From: Euonymus europaeus
Taxonomy: Eukaryota; Streptophyta; Magnoliopsida; Celastrales; Celastraceae
Direction of reading: 5' to 3'
DNA: 64,000 nt
Assembly (NCBI GenBank): GCA_963580455.1
Contig: OY756971.1
Span: 15,275,001 to 15,339,000, forward strand
This document shows positions 10,769 through 21,941 of this stretch, piece by piece. The notes below the pieces were generated by a model that had not been told where the DNA came from, searched no databases, and was given only the letters and a program-made list of their open reading frames with translations. Each line of letters begins with the position of its first letter. Position 1 is the stretch's first letter. A program made the position numbers and the translations under genes.

Positions 10769-13700
10769 TGTGATGACTTACCCCAGATATGAACTTAGGA
10801 ATGATTGGAAGTTAGAAATGTATGTATTTTTTAGTGTTAATTTATAAACATGGGCGCCTAGGCGCAACTCGCCTGGGTGGAATTTTCTATGCATGCCTAG
10901 GATGGCACCTAGAGTAGTGGAATTTGGGAGAAAATCCAGGTCTAGGGCTCCTAGGCGCAACCCGAGCTGGTAAAATACCTTTACGTGACCAGAACTTGTA
11001 TATTTCATTGGAGCTCCGACTTTTGGAGAGAGAGAGAGATTATCGAGAGATTTTTTAGGATTTAGGCTTGGATTGAAGAGTAGAAGAAGATTCAAGAAGG
11101 ATTCCACAAAGTTGGGAAGATTTGAGGTAAGTATCTAGTTTTCCATAAAATCTAGGGTTTATGTGATTTTGATTGGAACTTCGAATGGGTGTTTTAGAAT
11201 GATTATATAGGTTTATTTGAGCCAATTTATGATGATACATACTAGGTTCATTGATGATTTGGTGATTGAAGACTTGGAGGCTTGAACTTGACATATTTGG
11301 GTTTTCTAGAGCGAGAAAGGTAATTTTCCTAGATTTGTTGGTTGGGCTTGTGTTGATTGTGATTGTTGGGAATTAATTTGTGGGATTGGGTGATGAATTT
11401 TCTATATGGTAGGTTCAAAAACTCAAACCCTAGTATTCGGAAAACTTGTAGCTTGTGATAGTTGTTATCATTTTAAAACTACTAAAAATATAGTAATTCT
11501 AAAACTCTATTTATACTCGCAAGCGCACGAATCCAAGTAGTATAAGTGTCGTACCCACGGGGACTGAAGATTAACTAACTCCAATTCTTAAAAAAAATAA
11601 GTTTATTTTTTTATAGTAATATTAATAAACACAAAAACTAAAATGGAGAGATTAACACAAATAAATAAATATTAAGGCTTTGATTTCACAACTCTATTGT
11701 ATTTAAATCATATGGCTATCAATTATGAATTCATCCAAGTATATCAAAGATCAAGTTTTCTAATTCATGTAGTAGTCATTGTCATCTAACTTACCACATC
11801 TATCATTAATTTGCAACTATCAATGGCATCTGGACTAATTTGACAAACAAGAATGCATTAGGATCAATGTAACTTATGAAATGATCACAAAAGTCCTAGC
11901 ATATGGCATCTTTGACTAGGTAACTTTGGTAATAAATTGCAAGAAGCTATTCTCAAATTGAGCATGACATCTACTACAATTTGCATCACATTAATCAACC
12001 CTAGATGGTAGCTAAGCATCAAGATTTAATTATTAATAAACATGGCAATTTAATACTTGACATGAAATGAATAAATCACAATTAATTCAACCAAATTTAT
12101 TAAACACAATAGAGTGAATCCATCATCACCTTAGTAAGAGGATTAGTTCCTCATATTAAGTTCACAAAACAAATATAAATAAATAAAATTCACAAACATA
12201 AGTAATAAAACAACTAGAAAAACCCCCATAATTATACTTGTTGCAAGAACTCCCTCTCTTTTCCCCTTGTTCCTCCTCTTCTTCTTGTTGTCTCCTCCCA
12301 TCTTCTCCTTTTATAGGGAAATGAAAGTGCTTGGTGGGGATAATGGGAATGGTTTGGTGAAGTGAAATGAGTTTGGTGAAATGGAAAAGTTTGTTGAAAT
12401 GAAAGAGAAGTAAGCAATGATGTCAACAAAACCTTCGATGATCTTCACATGGGTTGGACTCATGATTGGGCCTATAAATATGAAAATAAATACAAAGTGA
12501 TTCATCCATAGTGATTAAAATTTATTTGTACAAAATCACTTCGAAAACCCCAACTTTGTGACAAATGCTAATGATAATTTACATTTAAAGTAGATGTTTT
12601 CAACATCTATCAATAGCTTGGAATCGAGGTAGGGATGCTTAACCCATTTTATTTATCATATTATTTGTTCTCTAAAGAGCGGTTGAACTTTTTCATTGGT
12701 CATTATTCTTTGTGTTCTTGCCTAAATTGTTCATTAGGAAGAACAAACCTCTTTGTTAATTATTGATTAATTGCATACCTTTGAATACTTAATCATCTAT
12801 TGGGCATGATAATTCTCATTCATGCATCATGTAGTTACGTATATATATAGGGTTGTTATATATATAAACTTCTTTTACTTGACGTGATTGGACATGCATT
12901 GTAGTTGCACCGAAACTACGAGTATAGATTCATAGTATCCTTAGGTTTTATTTTGTGTGATGTTGGATATTGAATGGGCACATTGTTGCCAGGATCGGGA
13001 TTCTCGTTGTGAAGGTGTACCTATAGTTGTCAGGAGCAAGGTGCAAGGGTTGCGATAGTTTTTCGGAATATTCGTGGACTGGTGCTAGACGCTATAGGGT
13101 GTAGCCTACGATTATACTTTGTTGTGACATTTTATATGTCATCTTGCTGCATTGAGCTTGCTCTAATATTTAGCCTTAAATCTTTATTACCCTTCTTATT
13201 TCCCTACTCAGCCTTCTATTTACCCTATTTATTTTCTTTTACTTTTAGGTGAGATTGGTGCTGAGAACCAGGCTACGGATCAGTAGGAGGCGGCGTGACA
13301 TGGATGGCCACCCTAGGAGCACTAGGATTCTTATTGTGATATGTTGGAATTTGTTAGTCGTGAAGTACATTTAGTACTTTTATTTGGTTGAATAATATGT
13401 TGTTAAATACCTTTTCGGTATGTTGGATAGACAGTCGGGAGTGTATACCGTGTGATCAGGACTCCCGTACCTAGATGATGGACCATGGGTATGGAATTGT
13501 AGACTTTGATAGTCTATGTTGATGATATTGATGTGATTATGTTCTGCTTATTAATTGCATGTGATTGGGAGACCTGAGGCCTTGCCTAGAGTGTGATTGT
13601 GGTTAGATGGCCAGAGGCTCTGCTAGGCTGCGAAATTGCTCTGAATTATTATTGATTATATTTCTTATAAGTTTTGATATGTGACTCCAGGTTGGCATCC

Positions 13701-13840
13701 TCCGATATATGGGGAGGTGTTGCCAGATTTTTGCTAGAATCTGAGATTAGGATGATGTGCGGTGAGGTTCTTAGTAATAGTGTACGCGTCTAAAGTGGCG
13801 CTCCTGGCTCAGTGTGTGAATTTCGGGTCAGGGCATCACA
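10769..13840 (+). mobile_element. Gyp-T 5' LTR (carrying a later solo LTR)
   Basis: It starts TGTGATGACTTACCCC and ends GGGCATCACA just before the primer-binding site. It is homologous to 18113-20135 once the insert at 11463-12612 is removed. Motifs near the start include the palindrome-rich GGGCGCCTAGGCGC, and a GA microsatellite lies at 11027-11040. A splice-like TTTTAGGTGAGATTGG block lies near 13245. Compared with the 3' LTR, roughly 90 bases are missing near 10860. Confidence 0.85.
11463..12612 (-). mobile_element. Solo LTR, Athila type, minus orientation, in Gyp-T 5' LTR
   Basis: On the plus strand it reads TGTTATCATTTT to AACATCTATCA, 1150 bp. On the minus strand this is TGATAGATGTTGAAAA to AAAATGATAACA, matching both ends of the Athila LTR at 28737-29979. 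The host LTR continues on both sides: the 3' LTR of Gyp-T reads GATAGCTTGG uninterrupted. The target-site duplication is ATAGT on the left (11458-11462) and ATAGC on the right (12613-12617), one mutation apart. Small ORFs within it (12232-12505) are also present in other copies of this LTR and are not genes. Confidence 0.88.
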
Positions 13841-13841
13841 G

Positions 13842-13860
13842 TTTGGTATCAGTGCCAGGT
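13842..13860 (+). promoter_or_regulatory. Gyp-T primer-binding site
   Basis: TTTGGTATCAGTGCCAGGT begins one base after the 5' LTR. It is close to the initiator methionine tRNA complement TGGTATCAGAGCCAGG used by chromovirus-type gypsy elements, with one difference in the core. Confidence 0.8.
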
Positions 13861-14010
13861 TAGCTCTACGTAGGATCTAGGGTTGGGTTTTAGATATAAG
13901 TTAATAAGTTTTCAGATCATGTTACGACCTGTGCTGATCCACTTTGTTTTTCTTATCCCTTAAATCCTCGTAATTAAATTATGTTGAGTATTTTATCTGT
14001 TGTGGTGCAG

Positions 14011-15236
14011 ATGGATACTCGTAGGGAGACTCATTCTAGTCACGCTGTGGCGATTCTAGGAGATGAGGGCAGGCAAGGATGACCTAGGGGCAGTGGTAGA
14101 GAAGTAGTGCGTGCTACCGTTCGCTCGCCTAGCTTTCAGAATTCAGTGTCGGAGAATGACAAGAATGATAGGGTGGAGGAAAGAGTATATGTGGAAGATC
14201 AAGGAAAGACCATGGAGCTGGTATTACAAGAGGTACAGGTTGCTCCTACCAGTACTGCGGGGCAACCTGTGACTTTAGAGGCTTTGGTAGAAATAGTGAT
14301 GAACTTAGTTCAGGATATGCAGGCGCAAGTGGTGAGAGCACCAGAGGTTTGAAACAAGGGACAGGGTTTCGGGACTAGTACCGGAGATGGTGTTAGACCA
14401 GGATGAGAGATTTCAGAGGTTGATTAGTTATGGAGTCCTCTGGTGTTTGATGGTGAGGGAGAAGGGTACGAAGTCGATGAATGACTAAGACAAATGAGCA
14501 AGAGATTTGAATCTCTAGCTTTACCAGATAACTGGAGGATGAAGCTGATCTTTCACTATCTTAGAGGAGCAATAAATGACTGGTGGGATTCCCTAGACCA
14601 GAGGAAGAACGACTTGGCTTGGGTCTCATTTGAGATAATGTTCATGCAGCAATTTTTGCTAGAGAGATTCCAATCTGATAAGGCCAGGTAGTATATGGAG
14701 TTGGTGCAGACTCCTGAAATGATTATAAGACGATACACCAAGAAGTTTGAATAACTTTATAGGTTTGGCAAAAAGTTTGCTTCGAATGATTGGAGCAAGA
14801 TAGATAGGTACCGAGATGGATTGATTCCCATCATTAGGAAACTAATGATTCTTTCAAGGGTGATGTCATATGACAAGGCTGTGGATAAGGCTCTTAAGAT
14901 AGAGCGGGGAGAGCGCAACTCCCATCAGTATTGGGACATTCAAAAGGTCAAAAGACTCCAGCTTCTAGCGGTGGAAGCAGTAGTAGTTAGAAGAGGTAGA
15001 AGATAGAGCCTCAGACTCAAGGAGGCTAGAGAGGCGATAGAGACCAGGGACAGAGGCCACAAAGTGGTAGCTTTACATGTTTCAAGTACGGAAAGGAGGA
15101 GCACAAGAACGATCAGTGTCCGGTAAAGGGGATTGTGTGCTTCGGGTGTCGTGTAGCAGGCCACAAGAGGAATGAATGTCCTCAGAGTGGAAGAACTTCA
15201 AATTAGTATCATGCACCCTAGGTGTCATCTCCTACA
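14011..15236 (+). pseudogene. Gyp-T gag with two CCHC zinc knuckles (degenerate)
   Basis: A frame starting at the ATG at 14011 (MDTRRETHS) reads, with several stops, through LALPDNWRMKLIFHYLRGAINDWWDSL (gag domain, 14520-14600) and MSYDKAVDKALKIERGE (14860-14910). Near 15080-15180 two knuckles can be read: CFKYGKEEHKNDQC and CFGCRVAGHKRNEC. Knuckles bind the element RNA for packaging. In-frame stops near 14083, 14350, 14690 and 15004 make it non-functional. It is followed directly by the protease. Confidence 0.8.
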
Positions 15237-15349
15237 ATTACTCTAGCTTTTCCCTCCATTGTTCCATCAGGGGAAGGGGCGAGGAAGATTTAGACAGACT
15301 CTGCAGCTGTAGCCAATCCTGACACAAACACGATCATTTGCATTGGGAG

Positions 15350-17245
15350 ATCAGGAGGCTCCTGAGCATCCTAAGTTCATTGGAGCTACTTTTGTTATTT
15401 TAAACTGTTGGGCTAGGGTGTTGTTTGATTCAAGAGCTACAACTTTTGTGACGAACCTGCCCTACTGGGACACAGGCCCGGAGAGAACACGGGCGTCTCA
15501 CATTCAGGCTCTATGGGCCTCACCCCCAACCTATCTCCCTCTTACAGGGGTAGGTTGTTACTAGGCTTCGAACCCTCCACCTAGCCTTTAACATAGTGCC
15601 CATGGCAACCTATGTCACCAACTAAGCCATGGCTTAGTTGGTGACAAGTGAGGCTGCTCGTTGCTTGTTAAAGGGAGGTTAGGGGATCGAATCCTGCCTT
15701 CAACAACCTACTCCCAAAGAGAGGAGGGATGGGTTGGGCTGTCTGGGCCATGGCCTAGGGAAGTACCTCCCGACACTGTGTCTGCTATTGGGCTGTGTTC
15801 TAGGGGTTAGTCGGGCAGTGATTGGGGGGGAACTCTTAAAAAGGCAGTTTTTCTGTGACGACCCTGCCCTACTGGAACATAGGCCCGGAGGGAACACAAG
15901 CGTCTGACATTCAGGCTCCATGGGCCCCTCCCCCAACCCATCTCCCTCTCACAAGGGTAGGTTGTTGCTAGTCTTCAAACCCTCAACCTAGCCTCTAACA
16001 TAGTGTCCATGGCAACCTATGTCACCAACTAAGTCATGTATCAGTCTGTGGAAGAGTGAAAGGGTCACCACTACTGAGGATCTCCACCCTAATCTTAGAT
16101 GGGTCGTCTGAGGGTTCGACGCGGTTCATTGCTGTGCTTACACACCAGGCTACCCTTCTCTGAAAGCTCTGCGGGACCACCTACCACTAGTCTTCGGTTG
16201 GAGAGGTTTATTGCACAAAAATGTCGGGACACAGGCTTCTGAAGAGCAAAGCCCGACGAATGTCAGATGGCTTAGTTGGTGACATAGGTTGCCATGGGTA
16301 CTATGTTAGAGGCTAGGTGGAGGGTTCGAAGCCTAGCAACAACCTACCCTTGTGAGAGGGAGATAGGTTGGGGGTAGAGCCCATGGAGCCTGAATGTTAG
16401 ACGCCTGTGTTCCCTCCAGCCTGTGTGCCAGTAGGGCAGGGTTGTCATGGATTAGTTGGTGATAAGTGAGGCTACGCGCTGGTTGTTAAAGGGAGGTCAA
16501 GGGATCGAATCCTGCCTTCAACAACCTACTCCCAAAGAGGGGAGGGATAGGTTGGGCTTTTTGGGCCATGACCCAAGGAAGTACCTCCCGGCATTGTGTC
16601 TACTACTAGGCTGTGTTCCAGGGGTTAGTCGGGCAGTGATTGGGAGGGGGGAAACTCTTAAAAAGGAAGTTTTTCTGTAACGACCCTGCCCTACTAGCAC
16701 ACAGGCCCGGAGGGCTTAGTTGGTGACATAGGTTGCCATGGGCACTATGTTAAAGGATAGGTGGACGGTTCGAAGCCTAGCAACAATCTACCCTTGTGAG
16801 AGGGAGATGGGTTGGGGGTGGGGCCTATGGAGCCTGAATGTGAGACGCCTGTGTTCCCTCCGGGTCTGTGTGCCAGTAGGATAGGGTCATCACAACTTCA
16901 TTCATTACTAGTACCTTGGTGCACTCACTAAAGTTTGAAATTTCGCCGATAAGGCGTATGTTTACAGTGTCTTCACCATTTAGGTATTTCACCCCCTTAG
17001 AGGGAATAACATTTGGGTGCGAGTGTCGGTTTGGGAAGTGGTCTTGAAGGCAGATTTTTATGTGATGGATTTCAAGGATTTCGATGTGATCCTTGGAGCA
17101 GATTGGTTAACAAAGCACCATGGGTTGCTAGATTTTTGGGAGAGGAAGATTACTCTTAGAATACTCGAGGGAGGGGTGATACGATTGAAGGAATCAAAGG
17201 GGATTACTTGTCCACATTTCTTAGAAAATCCTTTATACCAGAATT
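15350..17245 (+). pseudogene. Gyp-T aspartic protease, split by a SINE-like cluster
   Basis: The first half reads GATFVILNCWARVLFDSRATTF (15370-15447), the usual catalytic DSGA being altered to DSRA. The reading resumes after the insertion at about 16892 with TTSFIT. It continues through SVWEVVLKADFYVMDFKDF and DVILGADWLTKHHGLLDF (17080-17140), the conserved end of gypsy protease. Just after LENPLYQN the frame jumps to integrase sequence, marking a large internal deletion. Confidence 0.75.
15446..16891. mobile_element. Cluster of inverted tRNA-type SINE-like units
   Basis: The block is flanked by ACAACTT (15439-15445 and 16892-16898) and interrupts the protease. It holds two unit types. Type 1 (plus at 15626-15852 and 16447-16680) has a box A-like TGGCTTAGTTGGTGA (altered in the second copy) and a box B GGATCGAATCC. 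Type 2 has box A TGGCTTAGTTGGTGA and box B GGTTCGAAGCC. Type 2 occurs inverted at about 15447-15630 and 15854-16040, plus-strand at 16268-16446 and 16713-16890, and as a short inverted piece at 16678-16714. The outer type 2 copies make the block look like a transposon with 180-bp terminal inverted repeats. The A/B box pairs fit RNA polymerase III promoters of tRNA-derived SINEs. A foldback DNA transposon is the alternative. Confidence 0.65.
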
Positions 17246-17249
17246 GTGG

Positions 17250-18090
17250 GATGGCGAGTATGGGAATGAAGCTACATTTTAGTGCAGCTTATAATCCTCA
17301 GAGTAATGGGCAGAGCAAGAGAACCATTCAGATTCTAGAAGACATGCTTAGTGCATGTTTTGTAAACTTTGAAAATACTTAGGATCGATACATATATTTG
17401 GCGGAGTTTGTGTTTAAAAACTCATTCTAAAGTAGTGTCGGTTTGTCTCCATTTGAGACACATTATGGAAGACCTTGCAGATCACCAGTGTGTTGGGCTG
17501 AGGTCGATGAGAAAGTGGTTTCAGGACCATAATTAGTCAAAGAGGCTGAAGAACGAGTAGAGGAGATTAAGAGGCGGCTCATTACAGCACAGAGTTGCCA
17601 AAAGTCATATACAGATAATAGGAGGATACCGTTGGAGTTTGCAGTGGGTGACAAGGTGTTTTTGAAAGTTACTCCAAGACACAGTGTTGAACGGTACAGT
17701 AAACAAGAGAAGTTGGCACCAAGGTTTATGGGGCCATTTGAGATTTTCCAAATGGTGAGACCAATAGCATATCGATTGGCTTTACCGCCTAAATTAGCAA
17801 GAGTTTATAATTTTTTCCATGTCTCTATGCTTCGGAGATACAAGCCAGATCCGTCGCATGTGTTGGATTGGACTATAATTGAAATTGAGGAAGATGGGGG
17901 CTATACGCTCCAACCGGTAAAGATTTTGGATCTTCAAAACAAGATCACAAGATCAAGCATAATACCTTTGGTGAAGGTGATGTGGATGTACCATGGAGTT
18001 GAAGAAGCAACTTGGGAGCTAGAATCTTGAATGAGGGAGAAGTATCCGATTTTGTTTGAAAATTCAAGTACATAACTAAATTTCGGGACA
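17250..18090 (+). pseudogene. Gyp-T integrase C-terminal half and tail
   Basis: The translation begins LHFSAAYNPQSNGQSKRTIQ, the segment holding the catalytic glutamate in gypsy integrases, here changed to K (QSKRTI where QSERTI is usual). It continues with LEDMLSACF, then FETHYGRPCRSP. A clean 132-codon frame (17632-18030) follows with FAVGDKVFLKVTP, LAPRFMGPFEI, VYNFFHVSMLRRYKPD and VMWMYHGVEEATWELES. That order is typical of the chromovirus GPY/F and terminal region. It ends just before the polypurine tract. The N-terminal integrase, RNase H and RT are absent. Confidence 0.85.
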
Positions 18091-18099
18091 AAATTTCTT

Positions 18100-18112
18100 T
18101 AAGGGGGAAGGA
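18100..18112 (+). promoter_or_regulatory. Gyp-T polypurine tract
   Basis: The purine run AAGGGGGAAGGA ends directly at the 3' LTR start (TGTGATGA at 18113). It would prime plus-strand DNA synthesis. Confidence 0.75.
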
Positions 18113-20135
18113 TGTGATGACTTGCCCCAAATATGAACTTAGGAATGATTGAAAGTTAGAAATGTATGTATTTTTGTGTGTTCATGTGTAAACAGGGGTA
18201 CCTAGGAGGAGAGAACAGCTAAATTGAAACTGTACTGGGCGCACTAAGGGCGCCTAGGCATAGCGCCCAGCACAATGACGACAGAGAAGAGCGTGTAGCG
18301 CAACCCTCCTGGGCGTACTTTTCTGTGCATGCCTAGGATAGCGCCTAGAACAGTAGAATTTGGGAGAAAATCCAGGTTCAGGATGCCTAGGTGTGCTTCC
18401 GGGAGCCTAGGCATAACCCGAGCTGGTAAAATACCCTTACGCGACCAGAAGTTGTATCTTTCGTTGGAGCTTTGACTTTTAGTGAGAGAGAGAGAGAAAT
18501 AGAGAGAGAAAGAGAGTTTCTTGAGAGATTTTCAAGTATTTAGGCTTGGATTGAAGATAACAAGGATTCCACAAAGTTGGGAAGATTTGAGGTAAGTATC
18601 TAGTTTTCATAAAATCTAGGGTTTATGTGATTTTGATTGGAACTTTAAATGGGTGTTTTAGAATGATTATATAGGTTGATTTGAGCCTATTTATGATGAT
18701 ACATACTAGGTTTATTGATGATTTGGTGATTGAAGGCTTGGAGGCTTGAATTTGACATATTTGGGTTTTCTAGAGTGCGAAAGGTAATTTTCCTTGATTT
18801 GTTGGTTGGGTTTGTGTTGATTGCGATTGTTGGAAATTAATTTGTGGGATAGGGTGATGAATTTGCTGTATGGTAGGTTTGGAAACTCAAACCCTACTAT
18901 TCAGAAAACTTGTACCTTGTGATAGCTTGGAATCGAGGTAGGGATTCTTAACCCATTTTCTTTATAGTATTATTTGTTCTCTAAAGAACGGTTGTACTTT
19001 TTCATTGGTCACTATTCTTTGTGTAATTGCCTATGTTGTTCCTTAGAAAGAAAGAACCCATTTGTTAATTATTGATTAATTGCATACCTTTGAATGCCTA
19101 ATCATCTATTAGGCATGATAATTCTCCTTTAGGCATCATGTAGTTACGTATTTATATAGGGTTGTTATATATATAAACTTCTTTTGCATGACATGAGTGG
19201 ACATGCATTGTAGTTGCACCGGAACTACGAGTATGGACTTATAGTATCCTTAGGTTCTATTTTGTGTGATGTTGGATACCGAATGTGCTCATTGTTTCCC
19301 GTTGTGAAGGTGCACCTATAGTTTTTTGGGGTAATGTACAAGGGTTCCGGTGGTTTTTCGGAATATTTGTTGACTGGTGCCAGGAGCTGTAGGGTGTAGC
19401 CTATGATTATACTTTGTTGTGAAATTTTAGATGTCATCTTGCTGCATTGAGCTTGCTTCAATATTTAGCCTTAAATCTTTATGAATCTTCTTATTTCCCT
19501 ACTGAGCCTCCTACTCGCCCTATTTATTTTCTCTATCTTTCAGGTGAGACTGGTGCTAAGAACCAAGCTGGGTATCAATAGGAGGCGGCGTGACATGGAT
19601 GCCTACCCTAGGAGCACTAGGATTCATATTTTCATATGTTGGAATTTGTTAGTTGTGGAGTACATTTAGTAATTTTATTATGTTGAATACTATGTTGTTA
19701 AATTCCTTTTCGGTATGTTGAATGGAGGGTCGGGAGTGTATGGCGTGTGATCGAGACTCTCGTACCTGGATGATGGACCATGGATCTGAAATTGTAGACT
19801 TTGATAGTCTATGTTGATGATATTGATGTGATTATGTTCTGATTATTAATTGCATGTGATTAAAAAGCTTGAGGCCCTGCCTTGAGTGTGATTGTGGTTA
19901 GATGGCCAGAGGCCCTTCTAGGCTACGAAATTTCTCTGAATTATTATTGATTACATTTCTTGTAAGTTGTGATATGTGACTCCAGGTTGGCATCCTCCAA
20001 TATACAGGGAGGTGCTATCGAATTTTTGCTAGAATTTGGGGTTAGGATAACGTGCAGTGAGGTCCTTAGTGACAGTGTATACGTCTAAAGTGACGCTCCC
20101 GGCTCAGTGCATGAATTCCGGGTTGGGGCGTCATG
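18113..20135 (+). mobile_element. Gyp-T 3' LTR
   Basis: It starts TGTGATGACTTGCCCC and is homologous to the 5' LTR. It has a GA-rich microsatellite at 18481-18520 and ends GGGGCGTCATG, where the 5' LTR ends GGGCATCACA, so the canonical CA end is mutated. It is followed directly by the right target-site duplication CTTGC. It contains no gene. Confidence 0.88.
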
Positions 20136-20140
20136 CTTGC

Positions 20141-20902
20141 AGATTCAAATTTCAAAGATGCCAAGGCCTGCAACTCACTTATGGATACAAACACTAAACT
20201 ATCCATATATGAGGAAAAGCTTTTGGATGATCCTATGATGTATAGAAGATTGGTGAGAAGATTACTATTTCTTACATTGACAAGACCTGATATATGCTAT
20301 ACGGTTAATACTCTTAGTCAATTTATTAAAGCTCTTACTAATCAACACATGAGGGCAGCACATAGAGTACTGAGATATCTACAAGGAACAATCAATCAAG
20401 CTTTATAATTTCCTCACAAAGCTTTGAACCAAATCACTGCACACTGTGATGCATATTTGGCCTCTTGCCCCAATACCAGGAGGTATGTCACAGTTTTCAC
20501 AGACATGCTTAAAGATTCTCTCATAGCTTGGAAATCAAAAAGGTGGCAAACTATGTCAAGGTCATTTGTAGAAGCTGAATACATATCTTTGGCATCAGTA
20601 ACAGCAGAAATTACTTGGATAAATATTCTATTTAATGAGCTTACTCTACCTCTCAACAAGCTTGTGGTTATCTTTTGTGACAGCAAAGCTACAGTCCACA
20701 TTGCAAGTAACCCTCTATATCATAAGAGGACTAAACACATTGAAATAGACTGCCATTTTATCAGAGAAAAGGTAGAAAATAAACTGATTCTGTTGCAGCA
20801 CATTGCCACAAAAAGTCAACCAGCAGACATGCTAACAAAGTATATTTCCATGGCTCAACTCAGGGATCATCTGTCCAAGCCCAACATGGTTGACACTCAT
20901 GT
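20141..20902 (+). pseudogene. Copia-A RT end and RNase H
   Basis: After Gyp-T the copia protein resumes with LMDTNTKLS and YRRLVRRLLFLTLTRPDICYTV (end of RT), then AAHRVLRYLQGT. One stop at 20406 is followed by RNase H: HCDAYLASC (active-site aspartate retained), SRSFVEAEYISLASV (glutamate), FCDSKATVHIASNP (aspartate) and RTKHIEIDCHFIRE. It ends in QPADMLTKYI, typical of plant copia RNase H. The element is dead upstream, but this end is well preserved. Confidence 0.9.
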
Positions 20903-20918
20903 GGAGCTTGAGATGGAG
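20903..20918 (+). promoter_or_regulatory. Copia-A polypurine tract
   Basis: GGAGCTTGAGATGGAG lies immediately before the 3' LTR start TGTTAGGAG, the expected place for plus-strand priming. Confidence 0.7.
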
Positions 20919-21259
20919 TGTTAGGAGAATATACTGGATGGTTAGAACGACATCGTATCTAGTCTCTATACTGCATGGTTAGAATGACATCGTATCTAGT
21001 CTATCTTTTATTTTCTTTATTTCATATCGTTGTCTCCTCTGTGTCATTACTGACACTTGAATGTTCTTATGTACTTCTACCCTTATATGTACTCTTGAGC
21101 TCTTCTTCTCTGCTTAAACTCTTGATCTTTAATTTCTTTGGTATCAATGAAAAGCTAGTTCATCACCATATCCATTTGTTAAGCTTATTTCATGTATCAC
21201 AGTAGTGCTACTGCCCAACCTCAATAATAACTTCTACTCATATATTCTAGCATTATTAC
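20919..21259 (+). mobile_element. Copia-A 3' LTR (true copia part)
   Basis: It is homologous to 2690-2993 and carries an extra internal copy of about 36 bp (GGTTAGAA-GACATCGTATCTAG repeated at 20939 and 20976). The homology to the 5' LTR continues for another 131 bases into the Tat-like LTR that starts at 21260, so the pair shares that junction. Confidence 0.75.
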
Positions 21260-21915
21260 TGATATGCCTAAAATAAACCCACCCAATCAAAGAATGACAC
21301 GTGTCGATACACAACATTCTCTATACGGTAAGAGTGTTGTGGCACGGGTCGTCAAGGGTGATCAACCTCCAGACGACACACCATGGCTTGCTAAATCCAT
21401 GTCATTTCGTGGCATGGTAACGCCATGCGATGTCGTGGCATGGTAAGTCTACATCTTGCCATGGTAGGGCCATGGCTGGAAAGGGAATTGGGTGCTCAGT
21501 CTTAACTAGTGTTCATCCGTCAGTAGGATATTGATATCTCAGGAGACCAACTTCAACTATGAAGCGGAATCATAAAAGGACTAAGCCTCCGAGGAATACG
21601 CTCAGCCAACAGATTGTGCGGTTTTATCATATATAAAACTCGAAGCATTCAACCCCTATAAAAGGGAGCTTTATTCTCAGGTAAAGTTTAATCACAATTC
21701 ACTATTTAAGCTAATAGAAGAGCTCTACATACTGGGTCACTTTTATTAACTGAGTCCATACTGACTTAAGCATCGGAGCGCCTACGCCTAAGGAAAACTT
21801 CAAGTGGATCTTTAAGTCACGTTTGTTCACCTCTATTTCAGGATATTCACTCACAGTAGTACAGACCTGACCAACTGACTGTCTTAACGGTTCTGACACT
21901 TTTTTGACGTCATCA
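21260..21915 (+). mobile_element. Tat-like LTR fused to the Copia-A 3' LTR
   Basis: It starts TGATATGCCTAAAATA with CCCACC and GACACGTGT soon after, closely parallel to the Tat-B LTR start (TGATATTACAAAAATA, CCCCCACC, GACACGTGT). It has a TATAAAAGGG near 21657 followed by CTCAGGTAAAG, a GCATCGGAGCGCC block and the terminal GACGTCATCA shared with Tat-B and Tat-Y. Its length (656 bp) is near that of the Tat-B LTR (650 bp). No internal Tat sequence is attached and no target-site duplication was found (ATTAC left, GTTAT right). Confidence 0.65.
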
Positions 21916-21927
21916 GTTATCATCTAC

Positions 21928-21941
21928 ATGGTATAAGAGTG
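21928..21941 (+). promoter_or_regulatory. Copia-B primer-binding site
   Basis: ATGGTATAAGAGTG resembles the copia initiator-methionine tRNA binding site with small changes. It lies upstream of a separate copia gag at 22424, so it belongs to a different element from Copia-A. Confidence 0.5.

Larger units (their letters stand above)
10769..20135 (+). mobile_element. Gyp-T: Ty3/gypsy Tekay-like deletion derivative
   Basis: The element has direct LTRs (10769-13840 and 18113-20135) and a perfect 5-bp target-site duplication CTTGC (10764-10768 and 20136-20140). Copia-A reverse transcriptase continues on either side. The order is LTR, PBS, gag with zinc knuckles, protease, integrase end, PPT, LTR. 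Reverse transcriptase, RNase H and the integrase N-terminus are missing between about 17245 and 17255. It could move only with proteins from relatives. Two later insertions lie inside: a solo LTR in the 5' LTR and a SINE-like cluster in the protease. Confidence 0.9.

Noticed and set aside
15626..16890. Possible tRNA genes from A-box and B-box words
   Set aside because: The sequences do not fold into a tRNA cloverleaf by eye and occur as repeated units of ~180-230 bp, fitting SINE-like repeats instead.
2685..21920. TGTAT/GTTAT as a target duplication for Copia-A
   Set aside because: The two words do not match well enough; the Copia-A borders remain without a proven duplication.
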